Positions 7,593 through 15,481 of a DNA stretch of 64,000 nucleotides are shown piece after piece. Under the pieces are notes generated by a model. It did not search any database, was not told where the DNA came from, and was given only the letters and a program-made list of their open reading frames with translations. The translations under genes were made by a program, and so were the position numbers. This stretch comes from Halorubellus sp. JP-L1 (GTDB lineage Archaea; Halobacteriota; Halobacteria; Halobacteriales; Natrialbaceae). The stretch covers positions 434,001 through 498,000 of the forward strand of contig NZ_JAAOIR010000002.1 of the NCBI RefSeq assembly GCF_011440375.1. Direction: 5' to 3'. Each line of letters opens with the position of its first letter. Position 1 is the first letter of the stretch.

Positions 7593-9257
7593 TCAGGCGT
7601 CGTCCTCGTCGTCGGCGCGGAGGACGCGTGCCGCGCCGGCGCCGAGGCCACCGAGCGCCGCGAGGACGCCGAACCCGGGCACGGACTCGCCGTCGGACAC
7701 CGTCGTCGCCGTCTCGGACCCGCCCGGCGGCGCCGTCCCGCCGTCCTCCGTCGGCGCGGTCGACGTCGGTTCGGTCGTGGTGGGTTCCGTGGTCGTCGGT
7801 TCGGTCGTGGTGGGTTCCGTGGTCGTCGGCTCGGTCGTGGTGGGTTCCGTGGTCGTCGGCTCGGTCGTGGTGGGTTCCGTGGTCGTCGGTTCGGTCGTGG
7901 TCGTCGCCGGCTGCGTGGTGGTCGACGCCTCGTCGGCGCTCGGGTAGGCGCCGTCGGTCTGCCAGGTCACGCTCTCGGGCGGCGACGTCATCCTGCCGCC
8001 CGCGTCGTCGGGGAGCGTCACCAGCGCGGTGGTGCCGGTGCCGTTGCTCCCGGCGGCGGACGCCACGAGGAACTCGCCCTCGACCGCGAGCTGGGCGGTC
8101 CAGAACGCCATGTCGTCTGCGTCCGCCCACCACGCGATCCGCTCGGGGTTCGCGGGGTCGCTCACGTCGTGGACGCTCACGCCGCCCTGGTACCAGGACG
8201 CGTACAGGCGGTCGCCGTGGATGTCGAAGTTGTGGCTCGTCGTCCACGTCGACCCCTCGCTGTACGTGTGGTCGTCCGTCGCCGGTGCGTCGATGTGCGC
8301 GAGTCGCTCGGGGTTGGCCTTGTCCGAGTTGTCGAACAGCGTGATTCCCGAGGGGCCGCCGGAGTCGTCGCCCTTCTCCAAGTCCCAGGACTCGCCGCCC
8401 TCCGCCAGCAGCGTCGCGTCCTCGTTCACGGCGACGTAGTGGTCGTTCCCGCCCGGTTCGACGTACTCGCTCTGCCCGAAGTCGTCGAGTTCGTCGCGCG
8501 AGTAGTCGCCGACGCGCGAGACGAACGTCGGGTTCGTGGGGTCGGAGACGTCGAGCGTGAACGTCCCCGAGTCCCAGTACGCGCAGTACGCGTAGTCGCC
8601 CTGCACGTAGAGGTCGTGGATCGCCGTACTCGGTGGGCTCGCCCACTCCTCCTTCCAGTCACCGGGCTGCCAGGTGCCGACGCGCTCGAACGGCGGTTCG
8701 GCGACGTCGATCATGTCCACCTTCGGCCCGTCGCTCGTGTTCCCCGTGAGGTACGCGATCCCGTCGTGGAGGAACGAGTTGTGGTTGCCGTGCTCGGGCG
8801 TCGGGAACCACTCCCCGACCTGCGACGGGTTCGTGGGGTCGTTCACGTCGTAGAGGAAGAACCCACGCGGCCCCTCGCCCTGGAACGCGGTCGGGACGAG
8901 GAGTCGGCCGTCGTCGTACTTCACGTCCGCGACCTGCTGCACGTCGGTTCCGTCGGGGTCCGTGAGGTGCTGGGTGGCGTTCGCGATGCTCGGATTCGTG
9001 GGGTCGGAGACGTCCACGGTGACGAATCCGGTTCCCGTGGCGACGAACGCGTACTCGCCGTCCGGCGTCGTCACGGCCTCCTTCGCGCCGTTCACGTCGA
9101 CGCGCCCGAGCGGTTCGTACGTCGCCGGTGGCGACCCGACCGAGCTGCTATCGGACGACGTGGCGCTCGCTGTCTGGCCGAGGAGCGGCACGGAGAGGGC
9201 ACCGGCGCTCGCGAGGAGCACCTCTCTGCGTTCGAAGTGGTTAGCGTCGTGGACCAT
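7593..9257 (-). CDS. Tat-exported LVIVD-repeat beta-propeller protein with PGF-CTERM anchor (paralogue 1)
   Basis: A 554-residue surface protein. Residues 10-11 begin a Tat signal ('[18 protein letters not shown]'). A beta-propeller follows, built of LVIVD-type blades with recurring '[10 protein letters not shown]' units and '[18 protein letters not shown]'. Next comes a Thr/Pro/Glu stalk made of TTTEP units, then '[16 protein letters not shown]' plus a basic/acidic end, which is a PGF-CTERM signal for archaeosortase cleavage and lipid attachment. Function unknown. It is about 50 percent alike by eye to the next gene. A TATA-like 'cacaaaag' (forward, about 9280-9287) gives it its own promoter. 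Confidence 0.9.
   Translation of the reverse strand: MVHDANHFERREVLLASAGALSVPLLGQTASATSSDSSSVGSPPATYEPLGRVDVNGAKEAVTTPDGEYAFVATGTGFVTVDVSDPTNPSIANATQHLTDPDGTDVQQVADVKYDDGRLLVPTAFQGEGPRGFFLYDVNDPTNPSQVGEWFPTPEHGNHNSFLHDGIAYLTGNTSDGPKVDMIDVAEPPFERVGTWQPGDWKEEWASPPSTAIHDLYVQGDYAYCAYWDSGTFTLDVSDPTNPTFVSRVGDYSRDELDDFGQSEYVEPGGNDHYVAVNEDATLLAEGGESWDLEKGDDSGGPSGITLFDNSDKANPERLAHIDAPATDDHTYSEGSTWTTSHNFDIHGDRLYASWYQGGVSVHDVSDPANPERIAWWADADDMAFWTAQLAVEGEFLVASAAGSNGTGTTALVTLPDDAGGRMTSPPESVTWQTDGAYPSADEASTTTQPATTTTEPTTTEPTTTEPTTTEPTTTEPTTTEPTTTEPTTTEPTTTEPTSTAPTEDGGTAPPGGSETATTVSDGESVPGFGVLAALGGLGAGAARVLRADDEDDA
7771..7902 (-). repeat. 30-nt in-frame tandem repeat encoding a Thr-Pro stalk
   Basis: Four 30-nt copies (7771-7800, 7801-7830, 7831-7860, 7861-7890) plus a partial fifth. 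They differ only at one base and encode TTTEP pairs in the stalk of the first LVIVD protein. Such stalks are often O-glycosylated and lift a domain off the membrane. Confidence 0.9.
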
Positions 9258-9450
9258 GCCCCACACCCCAGACCGGAAACACAAAAGTGTTGTCATATCT
9301 GGAGTCGGCCGGCGACTCGCGTTCCGTCCAGCGAGCGCTCGCCGTACGTACACTAGCTCCGTGACCGAGTGCACTCCTCGAACCGCCCGAGCCGATCGAG
9401 TCGAGCGGGCCGATCGGGTCAACCGTCCCTATCGCTCGAACTCCGCGCGT

Positions 9451-10998
9451 TCACTCCTCGCCGATACCGCGGAGGACGCGAGCGGCGCCGACGCCGAGGC
9501 CACCGAGCGCTGCGAGGACGCCCAGGCCCGGCGACGCCCCGGACTCGGTCGTCGGCTCCGCGGTCGACTCCGGCGTCGGCGTCGCAGTCGTCGACACCGA
9601 CCTCGTCGTCGTCGATGGCGCCGCCGTCGCCGTCGTCGTCGCGGCGCTCGTCGTCGCACGCGCCTCCAGTTCCGCCTCGGTCCACGCGACCGCCGACGGC
9701 AACGTCGCCATCTCGCCCGCCGCGTCCGGGAACGTCAACAGCCCGCTCGTGACGTTCCCACTCATCCCCGACTCGGCGTGACTCGACGCGACGAAGAACT
9801 CCCCGGGCTTCGCGAGTTGGGCCGTCCAGAACGCGCGCTCGCTCGGCGCCGCCCACCACGCGATCCGCTCGGGGTTCGCGGGGTCGCTCACGTCGTGGAC
9901 GCTCACCCCACCCTGGTACCAGGACGCGTACAGTCGGCCGTTCCGGAGGTCGAAGTTGTGGCTCGTCGTCCACGTCCCGCCGCGGTACGCGTTGCTCCGC
10001 GACACCGGCGGGTCGACGTGCCCGACCTCGGTCGGGTTCGCCTTCTCCGAGACGTCGAACAAGGTGATTCCGGAGGGCCCGCCGCTGTCGTCGCCGGCCT
10101 CGAGGTCCCAGGACTCGCCGCCCTCCGCCAGCAGCGTCGCGTCCTCGTTCACGGTCACGTAGTGCGCGTTCCCGCCAGGCTCGAGGTACGCCTGCTGGGA
10201 GAGGTCCCGTATCTCTTCGAGCGTGTATTCGCCGACGCGCGACACGAACGACGGATTCGCCGGATCCGAGACGTCGAGGACGAACACGCCCGCGTCCCAG
10301 TACGCACAGTACGCGTACCCGTCCCGCACGTAGAGGTCGTGCAGGGTCGTGTTCGGGAGTCGACTCCAGTCCTCGTTCCAGTCTCCGGGCTGCCACGTCG
10401 CCAGCCGCTCGAAGGACTCTCCGGAGACGTCGACGATATCGACCAGGAGGCCGCCCGTGAGGTACGCGACGCCGTCGACGAGGAACGCGTTGTGGTTGCC
10501 GTGATTCGGCGTCGGGAACCACTCCCCGACCTGCGTCGGGTTCGCGGGATCAGAGGCGTCGTAGACGTAGAACCCACGCGGCCCACCGCCCTGTGCGGCC
10601 GTCGGCACCAGCACCCGCCCGTCGTCGTACTTCACGTCCAGGACCTCGCGGACGGGCTCGCCCTCGGGACTCTGGAGGTCCGCGGCCTCGCCGACGACCG
10701 CTGGCGCGGTCGGGTCCGAGACGTCGACGCTCACGAATCCGGTGCCGACTGCGACGAACGCCGTCTCACCAGCCGGGTCGACGACTACCTCCGCGGCATC
10801 GTCGACGTCCACCTCGCCGCGAGGGGCGTACGCCGCGGCGGCGGCCCCTGCACTCGCGGTCGTCCCGGCACTCGAAGTCGTCCCTGCACTCGCGGTCGTC
10901 CAGGCACTCGCAGTCGTTCCGAGCGCCGAGAGGGCGACGGCGCTCGCACCGGCACGGAGGACGCGACGACGCCGCGGGGACCACAGATCCTCGTCCAT
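9451..10998 (-). CDS. Tat-exported LVIVD-repeat beta-propeller protein with PGL-type C-terminal anchor (paralogue 2)
   Basis: A 515-residue paralogue of the gene at 7593. Arg 9-12 plus 'VLRAGASAVALSALG' form the Tat signal. A short Ala/Ser/Thr repeat follows, then the propeller ('VSVDVSDPTAPAV', 'NHGNHNAFLVDGVAYLTGG', '[20 protein letters not shown]'). The Thr-rich stalk is shorter and less regular, and the anchor reads '[14 protein letters not shown]', so the usual PGF is PGL. An upstream TATA-like 'ggataaga' (forward 11022-11029) is 28 nt from the ATG at 10998, so it is transcribed on its own. Confidence 0.9.
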   Translation of the reverse strand: MDEDLWSPRRRRVLRAGASAVALSALGTTASAWTTASAGTTSSAGTTASAGAAAAAYAPRGEVDVDDAAEVVVDPAGETAFVAVGTGFVSVDVSDPTAPAVVGEAADLQSPEGEPVREVLDVKYDDGRVLVPTAAQGGGPRGFYVYDASDPANPTQVGEWFPTPNHGNHNAFLVDGVAYLTGGLLVDIVDVSGESFERLATWQPGDWNEDWSRLPNTTLHDLYVRDGYAYCAYWDAGVFVLDVSDPANPSFVSRVGEYTLEEIRDLSQQAYLEPGGNAHYVTVNEDATLLAEGGESWDLEAGDDSGGPSGITLFDVSEKANPTEVGHVDPPVSRSNAYRGGTWTTSHNFDLRNGRLYASWYQGGVSVHDVSDPANPERIAWWAAPSERAFWTAQLAKPGEFFVASSHAESGMSGNVTSGLLTFPDAAGEMATLPSAVAWTEAELEARATTSAATTTATAAPSTTTRSVSTTATPTPESTAEPTTESGASPGLGVLAALGGLGVGAARVLRGIGEE

Positions 10999-11021
10999 GC
11001 AACGAACCACCCAAGGAACCC

Positions 11022-11029
11022 GGATAAGA
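11022..11029 (-). promoter_or_regulatory. TATA-like box of LVIVD paralogue 2
   Basis: Read on the reverse strand this is 'tcttatcc', centred 28 nt before the ATG at 10998. It shows the second propeller gene is not simply co-transcribed with the third. Confidence 0.45.
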
Positions 11030-11118
11030 CTGTCTACCGAACTGACTCGAACGAAGAGGCGCCCGAACGCCGGGGCGTCGTCCGCGCCTGCTCGCGGACG
11101 ACTCGCCGTCGCGGAGCG

Positions 11119-12675
11119 TTACTCCTCGCTCGCGTCGTCGTCGTCCGCGAGCAGGCGCGCCGCACCGAGTCCGATGCCGCCCGCGGCCGCGAGCGCACCG
11201 AACCCGGGCGACCCACTGGATTCGGTCGTCGTATCGTCGCCCGCGGTCGTCTGCCCGTCGCCGCCACTCGCCGTCGTCGGCTCCGTGGTCGGCTCGGTCG
11301 TCGTCGGCTCCGTGGTCGGCTCGGTCGTCGTCGGCTCCGTCGTGGTCGGGTCCGCCGTCGTCGTCGTCGTCGTCTCGCTGGCCGTGTACTTCGACCAGTC
11401 GATGTCCGTGACGATGCTCGTCTCCTCCGGCGGCGTGAACGCGCCCGGCGGGTCCGACATCTCGCCGGCCGACGTCGGGAACGTCATCACGCTCCCCTGC
11501 ATGTTGCCGGCGACGAAGAAGTCGCGATCGCCCGCGACCTTCGCTCCCCAGAACATCGTCTCGCTGGGCTTGCGCCACCACGACAACCGCTCGGGGTTCG
11601 CGGGGTCGCTGACGTCGTGGACCATCACGCCACCGTAGTACCACGAAGAGAACAGGCGGTCGCCCCGGATCGAGAAGTTGTGACTCGTCGTGAACTGTCC
11701 GCCCCGACCCTCGTCCTCGGAACCGGGCGGGTGGATCCGCGCGACCTCCTCGGGGTTCGCCGTGTCCGAGATGTCGTACACCGTGATGCCGCTCGCACCG
11801 CGCTTGTCGTCGTCCGGGTTCCCGTCCCAGGACTCGGCGCCCTTGTAGAGGTAGTTCGCGTCCTCGTCCGGCCGGACGTAGTGCGAGTTACCCGGCGGCT
11901 GGAGGCCGACGAGGCCGAGGTTCTGTCGAGTGACCTGCGAGAGCTCGTCCGCCGGTAGGCCGCCCGCGCGACCGATAACCGACGGGTTCTGCGGGTCGCT
12001 GACGTCGACCATGAACGTGCCGGCGTCCCACTGCGCGAGGTACGCGACGTCGTCCTGCACGTAGAGGTCGTGACACGACCGGAGGAAGCCGTGGACGTCC
12101 TCCCACTTGTCGTCGTGGTCGACGATGGAGAACTCCGAGACGACCTCGAGTTCGTCGCCACTCGTGTCGACCATCTTGAAGCCCTCGTAGTCGAAGTCCG
12201 AGATGGTGAGGTACGCGTAGCCGTCCCCGTAGAAGCTGTTGTGGATGGGGTGGTCGACTGTCAGCGAATCCAGTTGCGTGGGGTTCGCGGGGTCGCTGAT
12301 GTCGTAGAGCAGCGCGGCCTTCACGAGTTCGCCCTGCTGCGGTGCGTTGTTCGGGCCGGTGACGAGGAGACGGTCGCCGTCGATCTTGACGTCCGCGATC
12401 ATCTGCATCGGGCCGGCGTCGTGGTCGCTCAAGAGGTCGCCGTGCTCGGACGCGATCGACGGGTTCGCGGGGTCGTTCACGTCGATCATCGCGAAGCCGT
12501 CGCCGGCGGCGACGGCGGCGAACGTCCCGTCGGTCGTCGTCTCGACTTCCTGTGCGCCCTCGACTGCCACTTCGCCTCGTGGCGCGTACGATGCCTCGGC
12601 TGCGCTCGCGACCCCGCCGAGTCCGGCGAGCGCGAGCGCGCCAGCGCTCGATCTGAGTACGTCTCTTCGTCGCAT
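11119..12675 (-). CDS. Tat-exported LVIVD-repeat beta-propeller protein with PGF-CTERM anchor (paralogue 3)
   Basis: A 518-residue, more divergent member of the trio. Its Tat signal starts at once ('MRRRDVLRSSAGALALAGLG'). Propeller units include 'AMIDVNDPANPSIASEH', 'YDISDPANPTQLDSL' and 'HNFSIRGDRLFSSWYYGG'. A TTTEP/TTEP stalk leads to 'SPGFGALAAAGGIGLGAARL', a PGF-CTERM anchor. It conserves the cysteine-free blade layout of its neighbours. The ATG at 12675 is supported by the Tat motif at the very N terminus and by a TATA-like box 28 nt upstream. Confidence 0.9.
   Translation of the reverse strand: MRRRDVLRSSAGALALAGLGGVASAAEASYAPRGEVAVEGAQEVETTTDGTFAAVAAGDGFAMIDVNDPANPSIASEHGDLLSDHDAGPMQMIADVKIDGDRLLVTGPNNAPQQGELVKAALLYDISDPANPTQLDSLTVDHPIHNSFYGDGYAYLTISDFDYEGFKMVDTSGDELEVVSEFSIVDHDDKWEDVHGFLRSCHDLYVQDDVAYLAQWDAGTFMVDVSDPQNPSVIGRAGGLPADELSQVTRQNLGLVGLQPPGNSHYVRPDEDANYLYKGAESWDGNPDDDKRGASGITVYDISDTANPEEVARIHPPGSEDEGRGGQFTTSHNFSIRGDRLFSSWYYGGVMVHDVSDPANPERLSWWRKPSETMFWGAKVAGDRDFFVAGNMQGSVMTFPTSAGEMSDPPGAFTPPEETSIVTDIDWSKYTASETTTTTTADPTTTEPTTTEPTTEPTTTEPTTEPTTASGGDGQTTAGDDTTTESSGSPGFGALAAAGGIGLGAARLLADDDDASEE
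11281..11334 (-). repeat. 27-nt in-frame tandem repeat in stalk of LVIVD paralogue 3
   Basis: Two identical 27-nt copies (11281-11307 and 11308-11334) followed by a partial, diverged copy. They encode alternating TTEP/TTTEP units. The period differs from the 30-nt repeat in paralogue 1, so the stalks were expanded independently. Confidence 0.85.
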
Positions 12676-12698
12676 ACCACCACTGGCTGTCCCCGGAT

Positions 12699-12706
12699 GG
12701 TTAAAA
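12699..12706 (-). promoter_or_regulatory. TATA-like box of LVIVD paralogue 3
   Basis: On the reverse strand 'ttttaacc' sits about 28 nt before the ATG at 12675 in an AT-rich segment that stands out from its surroundings. Confidence 0.5.
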
Positions 12707-12849
12707 CATATTGAATGTACGACGTTGATTTTACCTACCATGACAGACAGTGCCTCGCGCGGACTGTTCCGGGCGAGTACGGCCGCGACAGCCGGGTCGC
12801 GCCGGAACCAGTCGCGAGTGCCAGCAGTCGGTGCGGCAGTCGACGACAC

Positions 12850-13827
12850 CTAGCGCTGGTAGTCGGCTCGGTCTCCGGTCCCGCCCGTCATCGCGCTGGC
12901 GAGCGCACCCTTGACGACGACGTCGTCGCCGAGCGTCGTCAGCTGGATGTCGGGGACGTTCGTCATCACCATCTCGGAGACGCGCTCGCGGATCGGGTCG
13001 AGGACGCGCGCCTCGTTGTGGAGCGCGACCGCACCGCCGACGAACACGACGATGGGCGCGAACGAGTGCACGAGGTTCGTGACGCCCATTGCGTTCCAGT
13101 GCGCGAGCTGGTCGACGACGTGCGCGGCGAACGCGTCGTCGTCGGCGTGCTCGAACACGTCCACCGCCGAGAAGTCGGGATCGTCGATGGGGAGTGCGGT
13201 GTCGACGCCGGGGTCGTCCTCCGCGAGCAGGCGCGCGTACGCCGGGATGTTCTCGCCCGAGCAGTACGCCTCCCAGTGGCCGTCCTTCCCGCACCCGCAG
13301 GTCATGCGGCCGCGGGGGTCGACGACGTAGTGCCCGACCTCGCCGGCGTTGCCGTCCCAGCCGGCGACGACGCGGCCGTCGACGCAGACGCCCGCGCCGA
13401 TCCCAGAGGAGATCGTGAGGTACGCCATGTCGTCGGGGTTCCGGCTCGAGTGAAAGCGCTCGCCGATGACGCCCGCGGCGGTGTCGTTGTGGAGGTAGAC
13501 GCGCTCGCTGTCGACGAGCTGCCCGATGGGGCCCGCCAGTGGGATGCGGTCGACGGTGTCGGGGAGGTTCGCGGGATCCTCGACGCTCCCCTCTGCGAGG
13601 TCGAGCGGGCCGATGGAGCCGATGCCGCACGCGACGACGTCCGTCGGGTCGACGCCGGCGTCCCCGCACGCGGCGCGGAGCGCGTCGAGGACGGCCTCGG
13701 TGACGGCGATGCCCGTCGGGCCGTGCGGTGTTCCGCGACGGTTCGAGCCGACGACGCGTCCCTCGGCGTCGCCGACGACGGCCCGGATGTTCGTGGCGCC
13801 CAGGTCGACGCCCGCGTACGTGGCCAT
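12850..13827 (-). CDS. ROK family sugar kinase, probable glucokinase
   Basis: A 325-residue ROK kinase that phosphorylates a hexose with ATP, most likely glucose. Motifs: ATP phosphate-1 loop 'GVDLGATNIRAVVGD', catalytic Asp in 'LHNDTAAGVIGE', 'ISSGIGAGVCVDGRVV', and the zinc motif 'GHYVVD...CGCGKDGHWE'. The canonical third Cys of CxCGxxGCxE is His here, still a possible zinc ligand. 'VVFVGGAVALHNE' is the second phosphate motif. It is the end gene before the LVIVD cluster and shares no promoter with it. Confidence 0.9.
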   Translation of the reverse strand: MATYAGVDLGATNIRAVVGDAEGRVVGSNRRGTPHGPTGIAVTEAVLDALRAACGDAGVDPTDVVACGIGSIGPLDLAEGSVEDPANLPDTVDRIPLAGPIGQLVDSERVYLHNDTAAGVIGERFHSSRNPDDMAYLTISSGIGAGVCVDGRVVAGWDGNAGEVGHYVVDPRGRMTCGCGKDGHWEAYCSGENIPAYARLLAEDDPGVDTALPIDDPDFSAVDVFEHADDDAFAAHVVDQLAHWNAMGVTNLVHSFAPIVVFVGGAVALHNEARVLDPIRERVSEMVMTNVPDIQLTTLGDDVVVKGALASAMTGGTGDRADYQR

Positions 13828-13965
13828 TCTATGTCGGGCAAGCGTCGCGCTCGCACTTAACGCTGTAGCATTAACTCGAACCCGAGTATCGGGGGAGTCG
13901 TCGGATCGGTTGCTGCCGTCGGGCGAACGGGCCGCCTCGCGTGGCGACCGAGAGCCGTCGACGAC

Positions 13966-14712
13966 CTAGACGTTCCCGCCGCGACCGCCACCGCCGCCGA
14001 AGTTGTTGCCGCCCATCTCGAAGCTCACGCCGCCGTTCCCCGTCTCGCGCGTCGGGAGGTGCGGGACGAGCCAGGAGACGAACGCGTCCGGGCTCCGGCT
14101 CTGGACCCACACCGTCCCCGGCCCCTCCATGTCGCAGACGAGGCCTTCGCCGGAGAACAGCGTGGACTTCAGGCCGCCGACCTTCCGGACGTCCCACGTC
14201 ACGCCGTCCTCGAACGCGACGATGTGGCCGGTATCGACCGTGAACCGCTCGCCCGCACGTAGTTCCTTCTTCTCGACCGCGCCGTAGCTCGACATGAACA
14301 CCGGCCCCCTGCCGGAGCACTTCAGGAGGAACAGGCCTTCGCCGCCGAAGAACGTCCGGCCGCCGCCGAACTTCGTGTCGACGTCCACCTCGGGCGACGC
14401 CGCGAGGTACGACCCGCTCTGGAGGTAGACGGTCCCGTCGAGGTCGTACTGGACGACGTCACCGGGGAGCGGCGGCGCGAACGTCACGGTCCCCGGCCGG
14501 TCGGCGGTGAACGTGTTCCGGAAGAACGACTCCCCGCCGAGGATGGACCGCTTCAGGTTCTGCAGCAACCCGCCGCCGCCGCGGTCCGTTCGGATGTCGA
14601 TGCCGTCGGTGTGGGAGACCATCGCGCCCGCCTCCGCCATGATGCTCTCGCCCTGGTTCAGTTCGATGTCGACGGCGGCGAACGCGGGCCGGTTCCGTAT
14701 CTCGTGGTCCAT
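13966..14712 (-). CDS. AIM24 / TIGR00266 family protein
   Basis: A 248-residue beta-rich protein of the AIM24 family. Diagnostic segments: 'GESIMAEAGAMVSHTDGIDI', 'RSILGGESFFRNTF', 'LQSGSYLAASPEVDVDT' and 'GGLKSTLFSGEGLVCDMEGP'. It ends in a Gly-rich tail (GGNNFGGGGGRGG). The molecular role in prokaryotes is unknown. The start at 14712 is preferred over 14736 because a TATA-like box at 14736-14743 overlaps the longer start. Confidence 0.88.
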   Translation of the reverse strand: MDHEIRNRPAFAAVDIELNQGESIMAEAGAMVSHTDGIDIRTDRGGGGLLQNLKRSILGGESFFRNTFTADRPGTVTFAPPLPGDVVQYDLDGTVYLQSGSYLAASPEVDVDTKFGGGRTFFGGEGLFLLKCSGRGPVFMSSYGAVEKKELRAGERFTVDTGHIVAFEDGVTWDVRKVGGLKSTLFSGEGLVCDMEGPGTVWVQSRSPDAFVSWLVPHLPTRETGNGGVSFEMGGNNFGGGGGRGGNV

Positions 14713-14735
14713 ACCCCCATATACGGGAGCTGACA

Positions 14736-14743
14736 TCTTAAAA
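14736..14743 (-). promoter_or_regulatory. TATA-like box of the AIM24-family gene
   Basis: On the reverse strand 'ttttaaga' is centred about 27 nt upstream of the ATG at 14712 and overlaps the alternative ATG at 14736, so it decides the start. Confidence 0.5.
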
Positions 14744-14857
14744 CGAAGGTGAGGCGTGCTGGCAGTGCCGCCAGTGCGCGCTCGCGGACGCCGGCAGCGA
14801 CGCGAGCACCGCTTCCGACCGCGGTCAGCTAGAGCCGTCGCGGACGACCGTCAGCGG

Positions 14858-15304
14858 TCAGCGAGAGCCGTCGCGGACGAACGTCACCGGGCACGGCGCG
14901 GTCAGCATCACCGACTGCGCGGTCGACCCGAACACCGCCTTCCCCGCCGGCGACCGTGCGCGGCCGGCGACGAACACGCGGTCGGCGTCCACGTCCTCCG
15001 CGACGGCGACGATCGCGTCGCTCTTCTCGCCGACGCGACCCTGGACCTCGTAGGAGACGTCCGCGTCGTCGAAGGCCGCCGTCAGCTCGCGGACGGTCTT
15101 CTGTCGACGCGCCGCCGCCGTCGGACTGGCGTCGGACCTGTCCAGCTGGTCGCGGACGTCCGCGAAGCTTTCGTCGGCGAACACGTGCAGGAGCACGACG
15201 TTCGCGCCGGTCGGTTCCGCCACCTCCGTGACCGCCGTCGAGAGCGAGTCGACCCGGTCCGCGTCGCTCGGACCGACCGCCACCAGCAGCGTCGAAAGCG
15301 TCAT
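14858..15304 (-). CDS. universal stress protein A family
   Basis: A 148-residue single-domain UspA protein. It begins 'MTLSTLLVAVGPSDADRVD', has 'NVVLLHVF' as strand 2, and ends with the nucleotide loop 'GRARSPAGKAVFGSTAQSVM' plus '[10 protein letters not shown]'. The GxxG...GS spacing suits ATP or AMP binding. It is a paralogue of the longer Usp at 38067, with which it shares the last 40 residues closely. It diverges from the histidine kinase at 15482. Confidence 0.9.
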   Translation of the reverse strand: MTLSTLLVAVGPSDADRVDSLSTAVTEVAEPTGANVVLLHVFADESFADVRDQLDRSDASPTAAARRQKTVRELTAAFDDADVSYEVQGRVGEKSDAIVAVAEDVDADRVFVAGRARSPAGKAVFGSTAQSVMLTAPCPVTFVRDGSR

Positions 15305-15481
15305 GAATCGTAGATGCACCGGCACGGCCTTAATCGTAGGGGGATTCACTCGAATCCGAAAGAACGCCGCTACTGGCGAGCGAGGAGTGGACTGATCGGG
15401 CGTCGACCGTCTGCCCGGGTCGGAGTCGGCAACGGCAGACAGTTTCATGGTCACCCCCCCGCCTAGAGTCGGCCGACGCGG

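Noticed and set aside
8962-11958. A forward frame of about 1000 codons over the LVIVD genes
   Set aside because: Arg/Val-rich antisense shadow of three genes with clear signal peptides, blades and anchors.
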